A stretch of 64,000 nt of DNA from Dysidea avara (GCF_963678975.1 NC_089281.1:2358437-2422436), one strand, 5' to 3'. Shown: positions 35,901 through 47,600, counted from the stretch's first letter. The notes: generated by a model from the sequence alone, not told the origin. Made by a program: numbers and translations.

Positions 35901-38548
35901 TTACCAAGTTACTATAATAACTGGAGAACTGGGAAGGCAAAAAATAAACAAAAGCTGTCAATCTTGTAATGGAATAATGGAAATGGCAGGGTCAGAGGAG
36001 GAAAATTGAATTGGTCAGGTCATTGTATATGTTGAATTTTCTACTATATACATGGTGTTGCCAATGAGAGAGTAGTTGCTGCACAGTGTGCGAAGCACAT
36101 TCTAGGTGTGTGGGGGGTCTGGGGGCATGCCCCCCCACAGGAAATGTTTAAAAATTAGAGAGTCAGATATGTAATTTTAGTGATATTTTACTACTAGCTA
36201 GCTAAATATGCTCAAGCCTATCTGTTGCTCCTCAGACTATCTATACCATATGGCTCAGTGTACATTTAGTTATAGCAATTAGAAGTGCAGGGGGTCTGGG
36301 GGTGCAACCCCCAGGAGCTGCAGAGCTTTTGCAATTTAAAGGCTTGAAAATGCCTTAAAATTGATGCTAATTTTTAAAGTAAAACTAGCGAGCAACTTGT
36401 AACTTTTTCCCCAAATTTCACAGGGAACCCATGCAGCATGGCACCTTTATAGAATAGCATATAATCAATTTATTATTTACAACTAGGCAGCTAGCTGTAT
36501 ACAGTGAATTTACACAGCTACAAAAATGCAGTATACTACTACTATACTGGTTTGTATGCAATGAAGTGAATGGATCATCACGTAAATATACTGGTGGACA
36601 GTCACGAGACCAATCATTATTCAAAAATGGCGCAATGTGGGGTGAGACTCTGACTGAGAGTTTGCTCAGTATCTCGACAGGATAAGTGCGTAGTTGAAGA
36701 GGAGTGATTTCTACTCAAAATCTCATCCAGATGGCCGCCATATAATGTATGGCTGGGTGTACAGCTTCTGCTGCGGAATGAGGTGCCTAGCTAGTTTGTC
36801 ACTGCTGGCCCTTCGCCCAATAAAAGAAACCAAGAGTGACAAACCAAGAAATGCTATTGATTATTTTATGAAGATTGAATTGCGATATAAGTGTGCTGGT
36901 TTAGACAAAGAAGGAACCTGCCGTACATGTGATAAATTAATGCCAGCTGTTAATGTGATACGTAGAACCCACAATTATTTCTGTACAAAACGATGCAAAT
37001 GTTATGCTGTACTGTAAGGTAATTGGAAGTATTGTATGTGTAGTTTTGTGCTTTAGTTAGGCTGAGAAACTATAGGTAACTACTCGTGCCATGCATTTTC
37101 AACAACATCTATAAAATGTATGTGCAGATATTACCATCCAGAGATTGCATGGGAGTAATGTAGTTCAAGCTGGTCAGCTACATAGTTGGTCCAGCTCTAG
37201 ATGATTATTGGTCCGGCTCAGGCCTGACCAACCGGACCATCTCCTCCGGCCTTGAATGAACTGCCTGCCCACATGCAAATATGCCTGAGTCCCGCGGCCC
37301 AGGATGGGAAACAGAGAATATATTTGGAGTGGCGCTTATATTTGCCTTTCTGGAGCAACGTTTGTCCTTTTGTGGACAAAAATCATCATCATGCTAGGGC
37401 GGAGAACAGTATACTTTATAGTGTTGCCATTTAGAAAGTATTACAGCAGTAATGAACTAGTGTCAATTATAGCAGTAATGAATTTAGAGGTGGCAGGTGG
37501 CGTGGGCAGCCCTGTCACCTCGAAATTCATTACTGGTATAATACTTTCTAAATGGCACCACTTTGGCATCCCAGCATGATGATGATTTGATCTGTCGATT
37601 CATTGTTTTAACTCCACACAATCGGCTGAGCCGTGTACCAACCCATCCTGGTTCATTGTACGATATAGACAATTGTTAAGTATTGTGGTTACATGCCCTG
37701 TCTGGTGAGGTTATGCATCACCGTTCAGCTGTGCTTGATGATAATGCCAGAGTGGATATCAGAGCATCTGGTTTTTGGAGGTGCTTACATCATCGCACCT
37801 TTTTTGAAGTTCGCATTTTTAATTCTTTTGCAGCCTCCAATCGGTCTACCACCTTGGCTACCACTTTTCGTAGGCATGAGGCTGAGAAGCATTGTGCATG
37901 CTTATGAGGAACGTATACGTGAAGTAGAGCATGGCAGCTTTACCCCATTAGTTTTTTCCTCCTCGGAAAGCAGCCACTACCACCTATAAGCATTTGGCTC
38001 AATTACTCAGTGAGAAGTGGAGTTCCCCATATTCATTGGTGATGGGCTGGCTCCGTTGCAGTTTGGGGTTCTCCTTGCTTCGCTCCTCCATCATGTACAT
38101 CCGTGGTTCTCGATCACGGTCTAAGCGGCGTCCTGGTGTGCCCCCGGCAATAGATCTCGCCGCTGCAGAGGGGCATCTACCAGTTCACTAACATTCTCTG
38201 GGCTTCTGTAGGTTCTTTTAGGTGTCTTTTCTGTAGGCAAATTCTTTCTTTTTCCCTTTTTATGTTTTTCTTCTAGCTTGTTTTCCATAGAGACGTGTGG
38301 ATGGAAGGGAGTGCCATTAAGGCCGGAGGGGGAAAAAAAGTATTGTGGTTTGCACATACTTGTATATTAAATCATATAGACTCTACTAAAGTGTGCCACT
38401 TGAAGTGTGCAGTGCACAGCACTTACCTGGATGGCTCAGAAAACACGTAGCCGCTGTTCCCGCCTAGATCAGTAGCGTCATAATAGAGAAATATGACATC
38501 TCCAAAATGCAAAACTTGTTGCTGCTTTTGTTGTTCTGAAACAGCCAT
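29944..38548 (-). CDS. Gene E: compact ITPR-like calcium-channel gene
   Basis: Likely exons: 38548-38427, 32580-32510, 32388-32234 (least certain), 32040-31918, 31858-31812, 31761-31675, 31618-31315, 31266-31164 (or from 31253), 31116-30993, 30940-30756, 30708-30562, 30507-30427, 30377-30258, 30212-30078 and 30012-29944, stop TGA. The C-terminal twelve exons match gene D exon for exon: six-TM channel, S6 ending VIVDTFTELRDQR, CFICG...HHVKYEHCMW zinc finger and a coiled tail. The first two encode an ITPR-like N-terminal strand pair (HFGDVIFLYYD, then YSTLAVRQVYRHDDPNIPDL). About 620 residues result, against about 2,700 for known receptors: no ligand-binding core or RIH domains are seen. The filter motif GGGVGD is absent. 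It may be a true mini-channel, or a deletion derivative on the way to a pseudogene. Confidence 0.65.
30756..30940 (-). CDS. Gene E exon 10: S5 and pore segment
   Basis: Encodes S5 (GALLWIGTLGLIILFIYAEG), NEFDN, then NVLFCSSLAQCFITVLRYG and LPDPISL where ITPRs have HGLRSGGGVGDVL. The preceding helix (C..L..CF.TVL) is recognisable as the pore helix, so the filter change is not an alignment artefact. Confidence 0.8.
33667..34293. mobile_element. TIR element family TGTGAC, copy 2 (inverted relative to copy 1)
   Basis: Same ends and interior as 5208-5831 but in opposite orientation: starts TGTGATACAGTCTGGGAAAA and ends with the complement of TGTGACCCAGTCTGG. The copies differ by many substitutions and small indels. 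No transposase. Confidence 0.75.
35668..35914. mobile_element. MITE, 247 bp, long inverted ends
   Basis: TAGTAACTTGGTAACCCTGA at the left matches the complement of the right end TCAGGGTTACCAAGTTACTA perfectly; pairing continues through TTACCCCTTGTAATTA and GTAATTGTCAAAT. No coding capacity. Confidence 0.85.
37425..37557. mobile_element. Palindromic MITE, 133 bp
   Basis: TGCCATTTAGAAAGTATTAC at the left and the complement ATACTTTCTAAATGGCA at the right, with a second inner inverted pair (AATGAATTT...AAATTCATT) around a GGTGGCAG/CTGTCACC stem. Confidence 0.8.
37690..38195 (+). pseudogene. Retroelement-type C-terminal fragment, frameshifted
   Basis: Across three plus-strand frames the pieces LDDNARVDIRASGFW, FNSFAASNRSTTLATTFRRH, ERIREVEHGSFTPLVFSS and GWLRCSLGFSLLRSSIM appear in order. 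From memory these resemble the C-terminal part of a reverse-transcriptase-containing protein common in invertebrate genomes. Two frameshifts and no upstream reverse transcriptase mean a dead fragment. The family assignment is recall, not a search result. Confidence 0.5.
38427..38548 (-). CDS. Gene E exon 1: ITPR-type N-terminus
   Basis: Starts ATG GCT GTT TCA GAA at 38548 and encodes MAVSEQQKQQQ, then LHFGDVIFLYYD, closely like the LHIGDICSLYAEG start of ITPRs, and ends SEPS with donor CCAG|GTAAGT. Its phase-2 end joins exactly to 32580. The ATG is 136 bp from the ATG of gene C on the other strand. Confidence 0.75.
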
Positions 38549-38684
38549 GACATTGACACAACTACGCGCAACTACGGTACTATATGGAAATTTGGGTGTG
38601 TCTATTTTTACTTCCGAATCACGAGATACCAGAAGCCCTCAAAGGTAAATCACGTGATTGTTTCAGGGGACGTTTAGCGAAAAA
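38549..38684. promoter_or_regulatory. Putative bidirectional promoter between genes E and C
   Basis: The two start codons are divergent and only 136 bp apart, so 5' UTRs and core promoters must overlap here. A perfect 12-base palindrome AATCACGTGATT (38648-38659) contains the E-box CACGTG, in the TCACGTGA form favoured by MiT/TFE and related bHLH-zipper factors (family knowledge). A near copy CGAATCACGAGAT is at 38616. No TATA box. Confidence 0.6.
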
Positions 38685-38940
38685 ATGACTAGTGCTCAAG
38701 TTGTTGACAATTTAATTCTGGTTGGAGTAAACCCGACAGGCAGAGAGGAAATTGGTAGAGGTGCTTACGGTAGAGTTTTTGAGGTCGACTACGAAGGAAC
38801 TCTTTGTGCTGCAAAAGAGATACATACACTATTAGTACAAGATGCGCTAGATGATGAACTCGAAAAGATCAAGGACGACTTCCTAAGGGAGTGTCAGATT
38901 TGGAGCACTCTTCGCCATCCTTCCATCGTCCAGTTTCTAG
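38685..38940 (+). CDS. Gene C exon 1: kinase N-lobe
   Basis: 256 nt, one codon longer than in A and B (REEIG against EEIG). Ends QFL plus one base at CTAG|GTTTGA; the frame read beyond 38940 is intron. Confidence 0.88.
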
Positions 38941-41900
38941 GTTTGATTAGATTTAATACTGAGCTGAAAGCCCAAGTTAATTTGATTACTTCTTTCTCAC
39001 CAAGTGGCCACAAAATTTGGTATTTTGCAGAGCTAGAAAGGTGAAGCCAAAATATACCAAATCATTGGCCGAGGCCTAGGTAAAATGAAATTTGGAGGCT
39101 CATCCTTAATTGGCAGAAAACAAGTGTACATAAGAGTGCTGGTCACTGTAAAGTGTTAATAATAATAAGTAGATGCAAATTGTTAGAAGTGCTTAGTGCT
39201 TACCACAACACAGTATTATGGCTGCATAGAAGGAAGTGTGAATGAAACTGACTGTTTGAATAGCGTTGTAACACAAATTGTTAGGCCAGGCCAAGTTGAT
39301 TGACAGTTTATCGTCCAGGATATTTGAAAAAGTCATGCGGGCGGGAGGTCATTTTTCATATTTCATAATTTTTTAACATGGACAAACATTTTAAAAGTAT
39401 AGCTTCACACAGTTGCTAGCTACTTTAACAATGATTGCAGAGCTTATTTGATTACGTCACTGTTAATACTTAGCTATTCGTTTATGCAATCTCTCTTTAG
39501 AAATCCATTATAATTTTATTGAAGGTACTAACGAGTCCAGGCTGGGGATAATCGTCACGTTTGGTGCACACACCATGTTTTAATATACAAAAACGAGTTC
39601 GGAAGCGTAAGCAATGATTATCACGTGAGAAATAATGAATTATGAAATTATTGCTCTATTCCTAAAAACCCATGCGGGCGGTGACGATAAACTGTGAATT
39701 AATTTGGCCTGGCCTTAGTCTAAAAGTATGCAAGACATCTCCCCATGGCAATGACCTCATGACATCTCCCCAATTAATCACTTACATACTGATTAAGTAA
39801 TTAATCAGTACATAAGTGCTAATTAATCTGTAAATTTTCATAGAGATTATGAAGTTTTGGGTTTCTCTGGTCACCCTAAAAAAAAGCCTCACAATACCTT
39901 CATGGGACCTTGGAGGCATAACTGAGTGTTTTTAGTACGACCTGAAACATTTCCAATACATTGCTACAATTTTTTGTTTACAAAAATACTATTCTGTGGA
40001 ATTTTTTACTACTGACTGACTGCCTGATGCCTTCAGACAAGCATAAGTCAATAACAGCTAAGGCTATAGGCTTGAATTTTTAGCTTTGTAGCAAGTAACC
40101 AAAAGTAAACTTTTTGTAACAGTAATTCGATAGCTAAATTCTATACTTCGTTTAATGATATCCCTTGCAGTAATGATGTATTTGTTGTTACCAGGTGTGT
40201 ACTATCCAAAAATGGCTTCAATACCTGTTATTATAATGGAGAAGATGAAATACAGTCTGAGACAGCTGGTGGATATGTATGACAATATTCCACTGCATGT
40301 TAAACTGTCCAAACTAGATGAAGTGTGCCTTGGTCTAAGGTACCTCCATACCAGGAACCCACCAATTGTACACCGTGACCTCACTCCTAACAACATATTA
40401 CTAAGCTCTTTTCTTGAAGCCAAAATTACAGACCTTGGTGTTGCACAGGTCCTGCACACAACAACATCACGATCCATGACTAAAGCACCTGGTACAAGGC
40501 ATTTCATGCCTCCTGAATCAGTAGCTGACCACCCAGTCTATGGTCTACCACTAGATGTGTTTTCTTATGGTGGAGTGGTCCTGTTTGTTACTACTGAACT
40601 GTGGCCTGAACCAACAGAATGGGTACAGTTTGATCCTGAGACCGGCAATAAAAATGTGCTTACAGAAGTACAGCGTCGTCAGCGCTACTTGGATAAAATG
40701 ACTGGATATACTGCAGATCTCAAACCATTAGTGATATCTTGTTTGGGTGATATTCCTAAGAAGCGTCCATTAGTGAAAGATGTATCCATGGCCATTAGGA
40801 GAGTTAAAGAGTCCTACAGTCAGATGGGTGGTCATGATGGGAAAAGTGTCATGGAATGGCTTACTGAAGTACAGCTGCATTCATCATCATTTTCATCTGC
40901 ATCACATTCACCACAGCAACTATCACAGGTTAGTTAGCTACTAAACCAATTGTTATTATTAGTAACAACATAAGATCTTTCTGTTAATAAGGACATGTAC
41001 AGTCTCACCAATACTCTGCCATAACCACAGTCAATGAGCAGGAATTTCATATTCAAAGTAGTTGGTTATGTTTTAAGATTCTCTGTTAGTGAAGTTACTG
41101 GTGATAGAGTCACCTTGCCTGCTAAGTTGAACTATTCATTCAAGATGGAAAGCCTAGGGGGATAGCATTTTGACGTAATCCGTATTTGTAGAGTAATTCT
41201 TGTCAAATTGAGGGCATCTGCATTGCTGATAATACAATTTCTATTTGCTACTGTTTAACTCCATAACTATTTACGTATAATAATAGTAATTCATACATAG
41301 ATTTTGAGCTCTTAGTACTAGCTACAATGTCATCATAATTGCCCTATGATACTAAAACTTGAATGACATAGAAAGTAGACTTGGCAGATGAGAATAGGAT
41401 ATTTGGATCATCATAGTATTAGACCTGCAGCATTTACCTAACTGTGTATTATACAACTAGAGCAATACTACTTTGATCTGTCTAGCAATATCCATACAGT
41501 TACCATATCTGTTCTATGTTATGATAGAACTATACTGAGTCCAGTGTTTGAAACACATTAGGCAGGATGTGTAAATGATGTTGTTGTTGCCATAGGAAGC
41601 TCCTTCAACTGCAAAACTGCAGAAAATGGTGACGAGTTTAAAAGAGGAAAACAGTGCTTTGAAGGATGAGATAGCACAGTTGACAGCTAAAAACAAGGTG
41701 TGCACTTCAGTGTGATCAAGGGGTGTGGTCACTTTTCTGCAGTGATGTATTGTGGTCAGTTTTTGATGGCAAAACCAGTGATTTATAATTCAGCTATATT
41801 ATTAAGAGGGGGTGGTTGCTGTGCTTCGTTTCTGTAATGAATCAATCATAAGTGTAAGTATCAATCTACTCTTATAGTAAAAAAAAATTATGGGAAATAG

Positions 41901-43404
41901 ATATCACCAAAAAACAAAAGTAACAAGATAACAAGCCAGCATGTAGACACACACAGATCTCTATTTGGGCTCAATCGATGTGGTTTTTTTGTGATTGACT
42001 GATCAATGCAAAATTCAATACAAAAAATTAAGGACTTAATTGGGACGTGACACTATGCAATTTATGGCTGGATATTTCAAAATGAGAGCACCCCAGTTTA
42101 CTTTGAGGTGTTTCTGCTGTATCAGTATTCTTATCAAATGATATGCTATTACAGTAATTAAGTATTCAGCTGTGAGCATAAAATACATTTTTTAAATTTT
42201 CCTGATAAAATTCATTAAGTTTAAGTACCACATCATACAGTATGCATTGGTAGTACTGTATAGAAGTGATCCCCTAAAGCGAATGGTGTGACTCTCGCAC
42301 ATAGCAGTTAGTATTTGCATGTGTTTTTTTAAAAATGTTTTTCCCTCACACCCTTTTGTGCTTAATGTGAGGATGGGAATATTTTGTTGTCTTACTGTTG
42401 TTTGTAGTTTGTATCAGTCCTTTTGTCACTATACCTTTGAATTGATGTAAAAGTTTAAGTAATGTACGTTTGTATATTGATACCAGATGTTGAAAGACAT
42501 GCAGAGTAAACCAGGGAACATGCAATGGAAAGAGGGATCCCCTGCACCAGTGGGTCAGTCAGCACATACAGCTGTATTCCTTGATGGAAAGATCTATATC
42601 GGAGGTGGAGAGAAGAGCTATTTAGTGCCACTCTACCAGATAGATGTTTATAGTGTTAGCAATGATTCATGGAGTTCTTCTATTGCAACTGAGAACTGCT
42701 TCTTTGCTTTGACATCTCTTAACAACCGTTTGCTCATTGTTGGTGGAAAAAATCACAATGGCAAGGTTACTAATAAGATCTTTACAATGAGCAATAATCT
42801 GTTGAAGAAGTTCACTATAATGAAACGACCAAGATGTTGTGCAACGGCCGTTGGTCACCAAATGGTGCTGTTAATTGTAGGTGGAAAAGTTGGTGTAGAG
42901 GTATTGTCCTCTGTTGAACTATTTGATAGTGCCACTGAACAATGGTATATTTGTGACAACTTACCACGGCCACATTACTGGTTACAATCTGTTGTAGTCA
43001 ACAATACTGTGTACGTTTTGGGGGGCTTTGATGAGCATGGTCACTATTCTTCATTAGTGTATACCACTATGCTGAACATTCCATCAATGCATAAACTGAA
43101 ATGGGGCTTTGAAAAGGATACACCATGGTATCGTTCAGCCCCTGCTGCAGTGTTTGGTACACATATACTATTATTTGGAGGAGTTAAATCAACAAAGAAA
43201 GGTTATGTATGTAGCAATGACGCATACATGCTCAACATGGCCAATCACAGCTGGGAACAAGTTGGCTACACACCGTTAGGAACAGATGCACCCTCTGTGG
43301 TCAACATAGCTGATGATAAAGTAGTTATTATTGGGGGAGTGATTTATGATGGAATGACTTCTGAGATTTATAGTAGTACTGTATGGATCGGGTTATGTCT
43401 GTAG
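38685..43404 (+). CDS. Gene C: TKL-like kinase / coiled coil / kelch protein (intact)
   Basis: Exons 38685-38940, 40195-40928, 41596-41697 and 42487-43404, all GT-AG and in frame, give 669 residues. The kinase (about 15-310) has glycine loop GRGAYGRV (24-31), K44, HRD with D147 and N152, and D165 of DLG. This pattern and the TPNN loop fit the TKL group, probably serine/threonine-specific. Residues 331-364 form a coiled coil (KLQKMVTSLKEENSALKDEI) that may dimerise the kinase. Residues about 380-669 are a six-bladed kelch propeller, a protein-binding module. No signal peptide or membrane segment, so cytoplasmic. ATG 38685 is preferred over an in-frame ATG at 38658 because it aligns with the paralogue starts. 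It is divergently arranged with gene E. The substrate is unknown. Confidence 0.9.
38941..40194 (+). other. Intron 1 of gene C
   Basis: 1.25 kb with no gene inside. A direct string of ATTAATCA/TAATCAGT motifs occurs at 39773-39830. The open frame continuing past the donor at 38941 runs 34 codons and stops; it would give a truncated kinase if the intron were retained. Confidence 0.5.
40195..40928 (+). CDS. Gene C exon 2: kinase C-lobe
   Basis: 734 nt after TTACCAG, starting GT GTG TAC TAT (GVYYPKM). Activation segment TDLGVAQVLHTTTSRSMT, PPES, DVFSYGGVVLF, and a tail rich in serine, histidine and glutamine (HSSSFSSASHSPQQ) ending CAG|GTTAGT. Confidence 0.88.
41596..41697 (+). CDS. Gene C exon 3: coiled coil
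   Basis: 102 nt, phase 0 at both ends (CATAG|GAAGCT ... AACAAG|GTGTGC). Leucine/methionine heptads with charged flanks predict one 34-residue coiled coil. Homologous to the 111-nt exon of gene A that carries the stop. Confidence 0.75.
42487..43404 (+). CDS. Gene C exon 4: six-bladed kelch propeller and stop
   Basis: 918 nt after ATACCAG. Blades begin at GQSAHTAVFLDGKIYIGGG, FALTSLNNRLLIVGG, CATAVGHQMVLLIVGG, LQSVVVNNTVYVLGG, APAAVFGTHILLFGG and SVVNIADDKVVIIGG. Ends WIGLCL and TAG at 43402-43404. Confidence 0.9.
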   Translation: MLKDMQSKPGNMQWKEGSPAPVGQSAHTAVFLDGKIYIGGGEKSYLVPLYQIDVYSVSNDSWSSSIATENCFFALTSLNNRLLIVGGKNHNGKVTNKIFTMSNNLLKKFTIMKRPRCCATAVGHQMVLLIVGGKVGVEVLSSVELFDSATEQWYICDNLPRPHYWLQSVVVNNTVYVLGGFDEHGHYSSLVYTTMLNIPSMHKLKWGFEKDTPWYRSAPAAVFGTHILLFGGVKSTKKGYVCSNDAYMLNMANHSWEQVGYTPLGTDAPSVVNIADDKVVIIGGVIYDGMTSEIYSSTVWIGLCL

Positions 43405-43608
43405 TGTGTATGTATTTTTAGCATACAGAGCGTACGTATATTTGCCAATTGCAATTTATTGTCTTCTTGATTTTATTACTCATTATAAATGATAATCCTA
43501 AGGACATACTTTCCTCGTTGTTTCCTGTCACGACCTACATAGAGTTTTAGGCAGCTAGCTATAGCTACATGCATGCACATTAACAATTAATTATTTGATA
43601 TAAGGCAA

Positions 43609-43843
43609 CACTGCTTGAAGTTTCTTAGTTTACTAGAGTGGTATATCCCCAGTATATGGAACAGTTCATTGTTTGTTATTTTAGTAGTTTTTCAGTAAAC
43701 CTGCATTCACTGATGTTTACTGAGAGTTTAAAACTTAGTAAAACAATTATGTTCCATATACTTAAAGTTACTGACATTTTACTATCAGTACAACAACAGT
43801 AAAGCATCTTAACAAATTAGTAAACTAAGAACCTTCAAGCAGT
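43609..43843. mobile_element. MITE, 235 bp
   Basis: CACTGCTTGAAGTTTCTTAG at the left matches the complement of CTAAGAACCTTCAAGCAGTG at the right with one base difference, continuing into TTTACTA / TAGTAAA. It lies 200 bp after the stop of gene C. Confidence 0.75.
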
Positions 43844-44114
43844 GCAATGTGCAACAGTGATGGGATAAAGAGCCATAGTGTGGAGTTTAACATAACAAAG
43901 GTAACTGGGGAGATTGGGGCTTCCCCACTTCTGTTTGACAGAGTACACATATCGATCCTTTGCAATTATAAGAATGAGATATATACTCTAATACATCAGT
44001 AATAATATAGCTGATAATCATACAGTCATATACACTGCATGACATACACATTTTTATTTGCTGATGTTACTGTATCTGGCTATAGGGACAGGAAATAAAA
44101 CAAGCAATAATATA

Positions 44115-44310
44115 AAGTGGAACCTCTCTAACAAACTCCCTGAATTAAGGACACAATAGAGAAAATACCTCCATAATAAGGACAAACATTTTGGTCCAAC
44201 AGATCTGGTTAGTACATTTTTACTTCTAAAAGAGGAAAACCTCTATATTATAGCAAGAAGTAGTCAAAAATTCTGGGTCCTGAAATGTCCACAATAGAGA
44301 GGTTCCACTG
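44115..44310. mobile_element. Pogo-like MITE, 196 bp
   Basis: AAGTGGAACCTCTCTA at the left and TAGAGAGGTTCCACTG at the right are inverted, with TA on both sides. Interior contains the inverted-like ATAAGGACA / TGTCC pieces of this family. It lies between the convergent 3' ends of genes C and D. Confidence 0.7.
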
Positions 44311-44616
44311 TATTGGCCTATAAGCTTGTCAGTACAAGTGTGACTGTACAATGCATGCTTCATGGTTATAGTCATGATCAGAATGTGAAAAGTGTCTTAC
44401 ATCAAAAGTAGCTATAGTACAGTTTCAGTAAACCAAATTGCCATATATGTCATAAACAAGCTGTATAAATGATTAGACTTACAATTGTTTGATTTTGGAT
44501 GACTGGGAAATAGCCAATTTCCACTTTGGGTATAAACTACTTCTACACAACTACATAGCTATACAGGTACATATGTGATAATTATTTTGTACTACAAGCG
44601 TTGAGCCTAAAAGTTA

Positions 44617-47600
44617 CTAATGCTCATCTTTAGGAACAAACTCTTCATCCCACCATTGCTCCTCCATTTCTTTCTTATGCAAAGCTGTGGCTTGTTCCTG
44701 TTTTGTATGAAAGTTTCATGTAACATTAAGACCTTTTTGTTACCTGTTGTTTTAAACATTCCATTACTTTATGGACGTCAGCACTTAGCTTATCAAGTTT
44801 ATCCAGAGTCTCGTCTGTAGCAAACTTTTCCAATCTTTTTGCTGCAAACAAGGGGAAAAAATCTGTATTGTCTTCTTTAATCTATAATGAATTGTTTTAG
44901 TAAATACTACATATGGTTGAGCATATGTACATACCAAGTTATACACGTATTTTTCTATAGCATTGTGATCACTAATATCAATTCTCTTCAAGTGCAAGTA
45001 GTAGTATATGTAGTTCCACATGCAGTGATCATGTTTTATGTGATGAGCAAATGTCTGCAAGTAGGAAAACAAGATAATCATTATACTCTATAATAAATGC
45101 ATTTACTATTTTGGTTTTCCGTTCAAATTCATAACTTGGTGTGCTACAGATGAAGCAGTAACCCTGTTTATCCTCTTCTATTTTCCACTGCAAGAGAGGG
45201 CAATATTAACTAGCTCTGATCTTATAACTTGTACCTTTTCATCTCTTAATTCAGAGAATGTATCCACAATAATACCAAACACAACATTTAGTCCAATAGT
45301 GGTCACAATTATGAAGAAGGTTAAATCTAGCAAAATCACTCGGAGGGCAGCACTTTGAAACTTCATTGGTAAATCTACAGCCTACATGGAAGATATACTA
45401 TACAAAGCAATTCACTGTGTTTTGTTTACTTACTGAACCTAAAGTGTCTAGTAGACCATATTCCAGCACACTGATAAAGCATTCTAGAAGAGTATGACAG
45501 AAGAGAACATTGTCCTCTCCCTCAGGATCAGGGTCATTAAACTCATTGGGCAAAAGGGCAAATGCTGCTACACTGTAAATGTATATCACTACTAGGCCTA
45601 GTGCACCAACCCATATCAGTGAATAACCTGCAATGAACAAGGAGTAGTTGATTACTGGTAAATCTTACCACTTCATACCATTCTTGGTAACAGATCGTAG
45701 CACTCGATTCAGTAAATCATTAACAATCACGATGTGAAGAAGACAAAAACAATAGAAGTATCCATAAAATGGTAGTGACAGTAGTGAACATGCTACAAAA
45801 AGCTGTACAAAAATGAAGTTAATAATTTTTAAGAATCGTGATACAATTACTTACAATGTGATACAGTGGTCTCCACCCAAAGAGTGGCTCATCAGAGTAA
45901 GTGGGTTCTCTTTTAAACTTTGCAAATAATTTTTTCGGCCACAGTTTTCTAACAAGTGTTACTTTTTGAATTCTACAGTACAGAGAATGCTAGATAATAT
46001 ACACTTCACGATTTGATACTTACTTGTCTTCATAAGCAGCTATATCTGGCAGGACAAAATTGGATGCGTTAATAAGAGTGTAAGATATCAACATTGACAG
46101 ACTCATTAGAAAATGAATAGCCCCACCAACATATAAGGCATGATCAAAAAACCAGTGATCTCTGTCCTCAGGAATAGTTGGAGTGAGTATCTTAGCCACT
46201 GTACATAAGCTCTGGTTACAGTCACTAGGTGTAAAGGTAGTGTTGCTAATCAAATTGTTATAGCACGAAGTTTCCACACAATAATTGTTTAGCATCCTCT
46301 CATTATCTGATAATCCACGTTCAGGTGTATTGTACGTGTAGCCCCTGTATGTAATATTCTAACAAATTATAAAGATTTTTTCATGCGGGACCTCACGATT
46401 TGAGCTCAACATCATTCCAAGCAATTACCAGCATTATGTTCATCACAAGTGTCCAGAGTATAAGCAAGTAATTCTTGAACTCTCTGTTTTTACAAGTAGA
46501 AATCAAAATTATACATGAAGTCAATGAACTTACAATCCATCTACAAATATCTTGGCAAACCAGTGTCTACGGAGTGCACTCTATATATGGTAATAAACCA
46601 ATAATACAATGGAAATGTTAGTACTTATGGTACCAAATGGCTGATCTCTTTCTCCACTGATTTCATCCATTTCAAAAAGTCTCTGACTTTGTCCTCAGGA
46701 GATTCACGACTCACTTTAAACTTTACTTTGTCAATTATGTTTTCTGGTAGTTCATCCTACAAATACAAGTTGTTGCTTATATGAACACATGTAGTAACTT
46801 ATAGTTCGCTTTCTCAAATTGTGCAATGCTAAGATTATTTTGTAATACTTCGCGTGGGCAGATCACCATTTCACATTACCCTGTGATTAGACATTAATGA
46901 TCTGTATAATACCCTCCTGTTTGTTTTATAAAAGCTCAGACTGAAATCAATTATGGGAATAAATTAATGCTCATGTGACTATTGTCACAAATTGGAGTCT
47001 CGCCACAAGAAACACTCAGGTGTAGGAGTTTCAGTATCCTTGCCATTCTACAAGTTAGGAAACGTTAGTCAAAGGTGAGAACTAGTCTTCTAGCACATTT
47101 ATAAGCATTTCAGAATGTTTTCAAATATGGACCACACCCACATTACAGATAACGTGGAGGTAAGTGTAATTATTAAGGTTTGTTTTCATGTTATAATAGT
47201 TACCAGTATTTAAATTTCTAAATTTACCATTTACAATGAGAATCCATTGATTGTAAGATGTAAACTTACTGTAGGGAAGTATCTAAAGTGCACGGTTGCC
47301 AAAACCTTTTTGTCCTCATCATCATTTTTATAAAACACTTCTATGCTCCTGGATTGCCTTTTGTAATGCTTCCAAGCTTTCACAAACTCAGTACTTCTCT
47401 TCAAGTCCTTAGAGTTGACACCACTGTTTGATCCGACAAGTGTTATTCCTGAATAAAACATTTAATATATATATATATATTGTAATAGAGAAGAACTACA
47501 GGGATCTATACCTGCATTATCATCTAGTACAATTCCTTCAAAATCTGCCATGTGCACTAATACATGATATGTACTAAATGCAACTTTTTCTGCCTCCTCT

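Larger units (their letters stand above)
32590..38426. other. Intron 1 of gene E: repeats, no further ITPR exon recognised
   Basis: I looked on the minus strand for ligand-core, RIH or RIH-associated exons like those of gene D and found none. The intron holds TIR elements (33667-34293, 35668-35914, 37425-37557), a retroelement fragment (37690-38195), and G-rich GGGGGGTCTGGGGGCATG segments at 36105-36140 and 36285-36320. Confidence 0.5.

Noticed and set aside
36694..37017. 107-codon plus-strand frame with cysteine pairs (CRTCDKLMP and CTKRCKC)
   Set aside because: The cysteine spacing suggests a zinc-binding fragment, but I recognise no family, there is no splice or promoter context, and it lies in the repeat-rich first intron of gene E.
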